This document shows positions 43,967 through 49,663 of a stretch of DNA of 64,000 nucleotides, piece by piece. The position numbers and the translations under genes were made by a program. The notes under the pieces were generated by a model. That model was not told where the DNA came from, ran no database searches, and saw nothing but the letters and a program-made list of their open reading frames with translations. Origin of the DNA: Roseateles sp049532965 (lineage in GTDB: Bacteria; Pseudomonadota; Gammaproteobacteria; Burkholderiales; Burkholderiaceae_C). The DNA lies in NCBI RefSeq assembly GCF_049532965.1, contig NZ_CP186694.1:3472001-3536000 (forward strand), in the 5' to 3' direction. Each line of letters starts with the position of its first letter. Position 1 is the stretch's first letter.

Positions 43967-45030
43967 CGTTTCGCGATCCGCTCGACCTTCTGCAGGATTG
44001 AGTCGGCGGTAGCGATCCACTGGAATGGCGTGGCGTCGGCGTTGTAGCGCTGCACGAACAGTTCGATCTGCTGCTTGAGCTCGCGCACGCTGGTGAACGA
44101 GTTGCGCCGGATGGCGCGCTCGGTGATCAGCGCGAACCAGCGCTCAACCTGGTTCAGCCAGGAGCTGTAGGTGGGCGTGAAGTGCAGGTGAAAGCGCGGG
44201 TTGCGCGCCAGCCAAGCCTTGACCTTGCCGTGCTTGTGGGTCACATAGTTGTCGACGATCAGATGCAGATCCAACTCCGGCGGAGTCTGCTTGTCGATCT
44301 GGCGCAGGAAGTCCAGGAACTCCTGGTGTCGATGCTGCGCTCGTACACGTGAGATGACTTGGCCGTTGGCCACATCGAGCGCAGCGAACAGCGTGGTTGT
44401 GCCGTGACGAACGTAGTCGTGGGTGACGCCTTCAACGTAGCCGAATCCCATGGGCAGCACGGGCTGTGTGCGCTCCAGGGCTTGAATCTGGCTCTTCTCA
44501 TCGACGCACAGCACCAGCGCGTGATCCGGTGGATTGAGATACAGACCCGTGATATCGCGCACCTTCTCGACGAAGGCCGGATCGTTCGACAACTTGAAGC
44601 TGCGTGAGCGATGAGGAGCAATGCTCGCCGCGCGGAACAGCCGGTGCGCCATGTCCTTGCTGATGTTCGCCTCGGCGGCGAAGCTGCGCACACTCCAATG
44701 CGTTTGCTTGGCCGGGCGAGTCTGCAGCGCCTGGTTCAACAAGTCCGCCACACGCTGATCGTCCAGCGTTCTCGGGCGGCCGGGCCGTGGCTCGCTGCGC
44801 AGTCCCGGCAACCCTTGCTCCGCGTATCGTGCGCGCCACTTGCGGATCGTCGGCTGCGAGACGCCGAGCTGCTCGCCGATGGCTCCGGGCAAGACCCCAT
44901 CGGCGGTCATCAGCACGATGCGAGCACGCTGGGCAACTGCTTGCGGCGTACGCCGCGAGCGTGCCACCTTCTCCAATTCAGTGCGCTGCTCTTGGCTCAG
45001 TTCGATCGTCGCGTCGTCACGCAGGTGCAT
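43945..45030 (-). CDS. IS630-family transposase
   Basis: 361 residues from ATG 45030; the frame is open to 45075. An N-terminal helix-turn-helix ('GAIGEQLGVSQPTIRKWRARYAEQGL') is followed by a DDE domain. The first Asp lies in 'LVLCVDEKSQIQAL', the second in 'LHLIVDNYVTHKHGKV', and the Glu in 'SSWLNQVERWFALI', which are the IS630/Tc1-mariner landmarks. The stop codon TAG is formed by the terminal CTAG of the element. The reading frame is intact, so the enzyme may be functional. Confidence 0.93.
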   Translation of the reverse strand: MHLRDDATIELSQEQRTELEKVARSRRTPQAVAQRARIVLMTADGVLPGAIGEQLGVSQPTIRKWRARYAEQGLPGLRSEPRPGRPRTLDDQRVADLLNQALQTRPAKQTHWSVRSFAAEANISKDMAHRLFRAASIAPHRSRSFKLSNDPAFVEKVRDITGLYLNPPDHALVLCVDEKSQIQALERTQPVLPMGFGYVEGVTHDYVRHGTTTLFAALDVANGQVISRVRAQHRHQEFLDFLRQIDKQTPPELDLHLIVDNYVTHKHGKVKAWLARNPRFHLHFTPTYSSWLNQVERWFALITERAIRRNSFTSVRELKQQIELFVQRYNADATPFQWIATADSILQKVERIAKRISATAH

Positions 45031-45103
45031 CGTCGCTCTCCGGCTGTCAATGTACCGGAGGATATGCAAGATCAATGCAAGCTATTTCTGCGACAGCACA
45101 CTA
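43946..45103 (-). mobile_element. Complete IS630-family insertion sequence with TA target duplication
   Basis: About 1,158 bp including one TA at each end. Terminal inverted repeats are perfect over 22 bp (43945-43966 and 45083-45104, both starting CTAGTGTGCTGTCGC when read inward). Both ends lie in CTAG, matching TA target-site duplication. It carries one transposase gene. It is inserted in a small ORF and in the last bases of the 24-bp repeat. Confidence 0.93.
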
Positions 45104-45104
45104 G
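45083..45104 (-). repeat. IS630 right terminal inverted repeat
   Basis: The 22 bp are the exact reverse complement of 43945-43966. Confidence 0.92.
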
Positions 45105-45410
45105 CTCAAGCTTCAGCTGCGTTGCCTTGGCATCGGCCGGGTAAGCCGCACTCTCGGCAATGGCTGCCCTCTCCTTCTCCGCCTCGACGTTGGCAGCGGC
45201 GGTCGCCAGCCCCTCCTGGAGCCGAACGTCCAGATCCCGGCGGGCCTCTTCGAGGTCGGAAGGATCGCACTGCGACGAGCCACACAGCGCTAGATCAAGA
45301 AACCGCCGCACGACCCTGCAACTCTGCGGGACGTCATCACTGCATCATCTGCGACCATTGCCTGCCATGCGCTGAAGCGACCACTTCGTCGCAATGTCGA
45401 TGCTGCGCCG

Positions 45411-46310
45411 CTATTGACTATCCGATGCTGCGTCCTTGGCGAAGTCGACAAAAGCGCGCATGGCGGCCGAGAGGAATCGCTGACGTGGGTAGTAGAGGTA
45501 GGGGGGGCCAATACCAGGCGACCAGGCTTGGAGCACCCGCACCAGGTCTCCGGCAGCCAACTCACGCTCCACGTACTTCTCATGCACGTAGGCCAGGCCG
45601 CCGCCCGCGACGGCTGCGTTTACTGAGATCTGCGCATCATTGACGATGAGCCGCGCATTGGGCAGGTCAGGCGTGCTGTTGCGGCGCTGGAACGCCCATT
45701 CCTGCAAGCCTCCGCCAGGAAATCGACGGCGGATGCAGTCGTGCCCCACAAGGTCCCGCGGCGTCTGAGGGATGGGCCGGCGCGCGAAATAGGCAGGCGA
45801 CCCCACCACCGCGTAGCGCTGCGGCGGGCCTATACGCACAGCGATCATGTCCTGCTGCAGATCTTTGGCAATGCGTACGCCCGCGTCGTAGCCCTGTCGC
45901 ACGATGTCGGCCATGGCTGCGTCCGCGGTGATCTCCAGCGACACGCCGGGATGCAGCGCAGTGAAGCGAGCAGCCAAGTCGGCGAGCAGAAACTGAGCGA
46001 TGGGTGCCGGGGCGTTGATCCTCAGCGTGCCGAGCGGCGACTCGCGGTGCTGGTTCAGGCGTTCGAGCGCCCGCTGAATCGTCGCCAGGCTGGGCTCCAG
46101 CTGCGCCAGCAACTCGTTGCCGGCCGACGTGGGCTTCACGCTGCGGGTCGTTCGCGTCAGTAGCGTCACGCCCAGTTCCTCCTCGAGTCGACGAATCGTC
46201 TTGCTCACGAGGGACACCGATATCTGCCGCTCGGTCGCCGCGGCCCGAAAGCTTTGATGGCGTGCAACCGCTGCAAACACATCAAGGTCAGGCAAAACTG
46301 ATCGATCCAT
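45411..46310 (-). CDS. LysR-family transcriptional regulator
   Basis: 299 residues. The N-terminal winged helix-turn-helix ('LDVFAAVARHQSFRAAATERQISVSLVSKTIRRLEEELG' in outline) is followed by a periplasmic-binding-like effector domain ('GTLRINAPAPIAQFLLADLAARF', 'AYFARRP'). It is divergent from the doxX gene with a 100-bp shared region, the classic LysR target arrangement. Such LysR/DoxX pairs are often quinone- or redox-responsive, but no ligand can be read from this sequence. Confidence 0.92.
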   Translation of the reverse strand: MDRSVLPDLDVFAAVARHQSFRAAATERQISVSLVSKTIRRLEEELGVTLLTRTTRSVKPTSAGNELLAQLEPSLATIQRALERLNQHRESPLGTLRINAPAPIAQFLLADLAARFTALHPGVSLEITADAAMADIVRQGYDAGVRIAKDLQQDMIAVRIGPPQRYAVVGSPAYFARRPIPQTPRDLVGHDCIRRRFPGGGLQEWAFQRRNSTPDLPNARLIVNDAQISVNAAVAGGGLAYVHEKYVERELAAGDLVRVLQAWSPGIGPPYLYYPRQRFLSAAMRAFVDFAKDAASDSQ

Positions 46311-46315
46311 TGTTG

Positions 46316-46325
46316 AACCCGGGTT
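46316..46325. promoter_or_regulatory. Palindrome in the LysR/DoxX divergent region
   Basis: AACCCGGGTT, a perfect 10-bp palindrome six bases upstream of the LysR start and 86 bases from the doxX start. It is a candidate autoregulatory or CRP-independent operator. It lacks the T-N11-A form. Confidence 0.25.
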
Positions 46326-46410
46326 AACAGCCCATGCTCGATTATGTATCTAGCGAACTGTGGCTCGAACTTCTAGCATGACCTCTGTTCAGAAGTTCAG
46401 GAGCCGTCCC

Positions 46411-46872
46411 ATGCTGTCGTACCCATTGTTTTCTCGCTTGCGGAGCGCGCTTGAACGGCATGATGGGCTGGCCTATCTGCTTCTGCGGGTGGCGTTCGGA
46501 TTGATGCTGATCACCCACGGCTTGCCGAAGATCCTTGGCACCAGCCACGGCAGCATGGCAAACCCGATGGCGGGCTCCGTCAACCTAATTGCAAATGTCC
46601 TGCATCTGCCCGCAGCGCCTCTGATCGGCTGGTTCATCGCGTTGCTGGAGGGCCTAGGTGGCCTGATGCTCGCCATGGGGCTGCTAACGCGCCCGCTGGC
46701 CGCAATGGTCACCGTTCAGATGCTGGTGATCTGCTGGCTGCTGGGGCCGACCTTCCCTTGGATCGACCGGGGATTCGAGTACCCGTTGATCCTTGCTTTC
46801 GTGTCCTTCTACCTGCTCACGCACGGCGCCGGACCGATATCGCTCGATGCTCGCATCTGGCGCAAGTCCTGA
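46411..46872 (+). CDS. DoxX-family membrane protein
   Basis: 153 residues from ATG 46411, chosen for the AGGAG upstream. It has four membrane helices with the family hallmarks 'LLLRVAFGLMLITHGLPKIL' near the N-terminus and 'FIALLEGLGGLMLAMGLLTRPLA' in the middle. DoxX proteins are small inner-membrane proteins linked to quinone or thiosulfate redox functions or stress. They are commonly controlled by a divergent LysR, as here. The gene immediately precedes the integron-cassette remnant. Confidence 0.88.
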   Translation: MLSYPLFSRLRSALERHDGLAYLLLRVAFGLMLITHGLPKILGTSHGSMANPMAGSVNLIANVLHLPAAPLIGWFIALLEGLGGLMLAMGLLTRPLAAMVTVQMLVICWLLGPTFPWIDRGFEYPLILAFVSFYLLTHGAGPISLDARIWRKS

Positions 46873-47022
46873 GTCGTTGCGGTCTTGTTCGCATGCGGTC
46901 AGTAGGACCGCTGCCCAAGGCGGCCGAATTCACCCAGACCATGCAAACCTGTCTTGAAAAGCGCCTGCGCAGCGATATCCGTCAAGCTACGGTGGTACGC
47001 GTCAAAATGCCGCGTACTACAA

Positions 47023-47029
47023 GTTGGGC
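47023..47029 (+). other. Possible integron core site (GTTGGGC) at the 5' border of the first cassette
   Basis: GTTGGGC fits the GTTRRRY recombination core and lies 36 bases before the ATG of the first cassette gene, where the upstream border of the cassette is expected. The sequence before it is not a clear attC or attI. Confidence 0.35.
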
Positions 47030-47064
47030 CCTACAGCCACGCTTCCATTGAGTCCGAGACCCCT

Positions 47065-47475
47065 ATGAGACCCGAGGAAAACAAGTCGGTCCTGGCCGCA
47101 GTGTTTGCAGAGACAGCGAAGGGAAATGGACGTCCCTTCATCGACGCGCTCGCTGATGACGTTCAGTGGACAATCATCGGTACGACGCCCTGGTCGAGAA
47201 CTTACGTGGGCAAGGCATCCGTCATCAATGACTTGTTGCGCCCACTTGGTCAGGAGCTTGGCGGCGCCAGCATCATTACAGCGAGCAAGTTCATCGCGGA
47301 AGGAGACTTGGTTGTCGTCCAAGCCACGGGCAACAACGTAACCGTGCGGGGCCAGAGGTACGAGAACACGTACTGCTGGATCATCCGCATGTACGAGGGG
47401 AAGATGCGTGAACTAACGGAATACGCCGACACGCAGCTCATTGAATCGGTTCTTCGTGACCCACGTGTGGCCTAA
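47065..47475 (+). CDS. NTF2/SnoaL-like protein on an integron gene cassette
   Basis: 136 residues. The pattern 'AAVFAETAKGNGRPFIDALADDVQWTI' followed by 'LRPLGQELGG', 'ASKFIAEGDLVVVQATGNN' and 'YCWIIRMYEGKMRELTEYADT' is that of the NTF2/ketosteroid-isomerase-like fold. Such genes are frequent passengers of integron arrays. The stop codon TAA lies inside the attC R'' core (GCCTAAC), exactly as in classical cassettes. Ligand or enzyme activity is unknown. Confidence 0.85.
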   Translation: MRPEENKSVLAAVFAETAKGNGRPFIDALADDVQWTIIGTTPWSRTYVGKASVINDLLRPLGQELGGASIITASKFIAEGDLVVVQATGNNVTVRGQRYENTYCWIIRMYEGKMRELTEYADTQLIESVLRDPRVA

Positions 47476-47547
47476 CCCTTCCATCGAGCGGACGTCTTCC
47501 AGCGGGCTTCGCCCGCTTCCAGCCGCCGCTCATGTCAAACGTTAGGC
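47470..47547 (+). other. Integron attC recombination site
   Basis: The 78-bp imperfect palindrome is bounded by GCCTAAC (R'', 47470-47476) and GTTAGGC (R', 47541-47547). Inner arms GAGCGG and CCGCTC pair as L''/L', and the centre AGCGGGC-TTC-GCCCGCT folds as a hairpin. This is the defining architecture of attC (59-base element). Cleavage would occur between G and TTAGGC. Confidence 0.88.
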
Positions 47548-47948
47548 CCCAAGTGGAAGCAGTGGAACTGCGCGTTTCTGAACCCGTCTCCGATGAGGCG
47601 CTCAACGGGCTCTTCGCCAGTGCCTGGGAAGGTCATGCTCAGCGTTCGTTCCAACCAGTTCTTTCCAGGAGCCTGCTCTATGTCTGTGCGTACGCAGGCA
47701 GAGAACTAGTAGGTTTCGTCAATGTCGCTACAGATGGTGGTCAACACGCGTTCCTTCTCGATACGTGTGTCCACGGCCGGTTGCGCAGGAATGGCATTGG
47801 CAAAGCGCTTGTTCGCAAAGCAGTCCAGGTTGCTTCACTGGCGGGTATTACTTGGGTGCACGTTGACTACGAACCGAGCCTTCACCATTTCTACCAAGCC
47901 TGCGGCTTTCGGCCCTCTGCTGCCGGGGTTCTGCGCGTTGCCGCCTGA
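47532..47948 (+). CDS. GNAT-family N-acetyltransferase on an integron gene cassette
   Basis: Up to 138 residues. The ATG at 47532 lies inside the attC, so a GTG at 47553 (AGG eight bases upstream, just after the recombination point) may be the true start. The acetyl-CoA loop is 'DTCVHGRLRRNGIGKALVRKAV' and the C-terminal 'YEPSLHHFYQACGFRPSAAG' is the usual GNAT beta6-beta7 region. GNAT genes are among the commonest cassette cargoes. The substrate is unknown. The stop TGA lies within a degenerate R'' core GCCTGAC. Confidence 0.87.
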   Translation: MSNVRPQVEAVELRVSEPVSDEALNGLFASAWEGHAQRSFQPVLSRSLLYVCAYAGRELVGFVNVATDGGQHAFLLDTCVHGRLRRNGIGKALVRKAVQVASLAGITWVHVDYEPSLHHFYQACGFRPSAAGVLRVAA

Positions 47949-47994
47949 CCCATCCATCGAGCAGACGTGCCAAAGCTCATTTCGAACATTCAGG
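47943..47994 (+). other. Decayed second attC site
   Basis: It starts GCCTGACCCATCCATCGAGC, very close to the start of the intact attC, and continues to GCTCATTTCGAACATTCAGG, which resembles the L'-R' end of the intact site with mismatches. The central hairpin is missing. It marks the 3' end of the GNAT cassette. Confidence 0.6.
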
Positions 47995-48119
47995 GTCCGC
48001 TTTCGCGGTGTCCAACTTCAGCATCCGACTGACCAAGATGGGTCGGTTTGGGTGTCGCGCCACCTCGCAGCGGTCACTCGGGCAGTCCAAGGTGCTGGCG
48101 TCGGCGCCAAATGGCCGAC

Positions 48120-48325
48120 GGTCAGCGTGCGGAACCACTCCCGGTTCAGCAACTCGTCACGCAGTGTTCCGTTGAAGCTTTCGACGAAGCCGTTCTGCCA
48201 TCGCCTGCCCGGACCAATGAAGGCCGGGCCAATGGCCTCATCACTCGCCCAGCACGCACAGCATCCTGAGCACGCGACCATCCACGAACTGGTCGTGGGC
48301 GAAGTCATGGCTCCAGACACTATGG
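48120..48325 (-). pseudogene. IS3-family transposase (OrfB) remnant, frameshifted and internally deleted
   Basis: Two minus-strand frames carry pieces of the integrase core: 'VWSHDFAHDQFVDGRVLRML' (first Asp region) and, after a frame change near 48244, 'PAFIGPGRRWQNGFVESFNG' with 'LRDELLNREWFRTL' (the terminal D-E region). About 70 residues normally lying between are absent. Flanks to 47995 and 48531 show no other gene. Confidence 0.75.
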
Positions 48326-48372
48326 CGCCGCACGACCCTCCCGGCGTCCCGCGGCCCGGACCGCCACGCGCC

Positions 48373-48396
48373 ATTCGCCGCAGCAAGCGGGCCTAG
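48373..48396 (+). repeat. 24-bp direct repeat, copy 2
   Basis: Identical to 43925-43948. Here it flanks the IS3 remnant on the side facing the 349-aa candidate effector gene. Homology ends within one or two bases on both sides. Confidence 0.75.
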
Positions 48397-48531
48397 CCCC
48401 TTGAATCGGTTTCCCTGAAAGGGGGATGGTCCGCAGCGCCGACCGCGCCAGAATCGGTGACATCGCAAAGAAGCCCTGCACCAGCGGGCCGCGCGCACGT
48501 CTCGGGATCTCGAAGCGGGAGGGGGAACACC

Positions 48532-49581
48532 ATGGGGCGCTTGCTTCAGCAATTGATGAAAGTCACCGGCGCCGTTGGCACCGGCAACGTCACGCGCGCG
48601 TCAACGCAGCCGCTGTCCAGCGCGCGCTCGTCGCAGCGCGCCAGCTCCGCGCCGCAGCGCCTGCGCAGCGACAGCCTGGTGGTCCAGCCCGGGCCTTATG
48701 GAAAGCACCGTGTGACGCCGCCGGTCGAGATGCAGGAGGTGTACGAGAAGCTGCGCACGCTCATCTGTCCGCAGACCAGCTTTGTCGCCATGGCAGAGAC
48801 GTCCGGCCATTTGCAGAACAACTTCACCGTCCAGACGCTTGGCATCACCTCCACCCTGAGCGGCAGCCGCCTCTTCAAGGGGCCGCCGCAAGTCAAGCGG
48901 CAGGGGGCGCATCTCCAGCAACTGGTGGGCACCGGCACCAACCAATTCGCGCACTTGCTGAGCTGCAACCTCACGCTGAACGGCTACCAGTACATCCATT
49001 GCCTCAAGACCCCGGCGGCGCGCAAGGCCTGCTGGCGAGCCATGGGCGGCGGCATGTTGGCAGCGGTGCCGGTGTTCGAAGGCGGGATGCACCCCTCGGC
49101 GCTCAACCTGCTGGACATGATCGTCGAGGACTACGACGGCGACCTGGGCACCGCCGCAGCGCTGGAGCATGCGGCCTCGATGGTGGTGGCCGCGAGCCCT
49201 TGGGACGGTTCGGGCGTGCGGGTGCGCTCAACCGTGCAGTTGGCCGAGTTGCTGGCCTACGTGGACCGCGAGGGCTGGCGCCCGAGAGCGGCCCATGCCT
49301 ACGAGCTTGCCCTGACCAAGCTGAAGGCGGAACTGCAGGATATGCGGGTCTTCCTGGCGTCCCAGCCTCCCTCGGACGGTGTTCACGAGCTGGACCAGGC
49401 CATTCAATCGCTGCACATGGACGACCTTTGCCGCGCCATCGAAGCCAAGGCCAGGCGCGTCAAGATCGGCGTGGTCGACTACCACCACATGGCGGAGACG
49501 ATGAAGAAGGACTTCGCGGATGAGCCACCCGACTACATGCCCGACGCGTCGCTGTCGAAGGCCCCCGCGACCACGGAATAG
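48532..49581 (+). CDS. Uncharacterised 349-aa protein; possible secreted effector
   Basis: Start ATG 48532, with GGGAGGGGG upstream. Residues ~25-75 are Ser/Arg/Gln-rich with low complexity ('STQPLSSARSSQRASSAPQR'), then a folded region begins. Segments such as 'EVYEKLRTLICPQTSFVAMAE' and 'LLSCNLTLNGYQYIHCLKTP' have mixed alpha/beta character. I recognise no family or catalytic motif. Location in the mobile-element-rich accessory region and the N-terminus are reminiscent of the neighbouring effector candidates. No PIP box is found upstream, so effector status is only a suggestion. Confidence 0.65.
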   Translation: MGRLLQQLMKVTGAVGTGNVTRASTQPLSSARSSQRASSAPQRLRSDSLVVQPGPYGKHRVTPPVEMQEVYEKLRTLICPQTSFVAMAETSGHLQNNFTVQTLGITSTLSGSRLFKGPPQVKRQGAHLQQLVGTGTNQFAHLLSCNLTLNGYQYIHCLKTPAARKACWRAMGGGMLAAVPVFEGGMHPSALNLLDMIVEDYDGDLGTAAALEHAASMVVAASPWDGSGVRVRSTVQLAELLAYVDREGWRPRAAHAYELALTKLKAELQDMRVFLASQPPSDGVHELDQAIQSLHMDDLCRAIEAKARRVKIGVVDYHHMAETMKKDFADEPPDYMPDASLSKAPATTE

Positions 49582-49663
49582 CCGCCTCGCGGCAATCTCG
49601 GCATTGCGGCCTCGCGCGCCGGTGAGCTGTGCGCGATCGACGACCTGACCAGGGACAGTCCAC

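Larger units (their letters stand above)
43826..45311 (-). pseudogene. Small ORF interrupted by the IS630-family element
   Basis: The 5' part (45311 down to 45101) encodes a charged, helical peptide starting at a GTG ('RRFLDLALCGSSQCDPSDLE ... DAKATQLKLEL'). Removing the element with one TA copy fuses it in frame to '...GPLAAANHTAPWNIGLNFDAVNHRRE' and a stop at 43826, about 110 codons in total. The frame continuity across the insertion suggests a once-intact gene, but no family is recognised and the GTG start has no clear ribosome site. The element occupies the middle of this interval. Confidence 0.45.
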
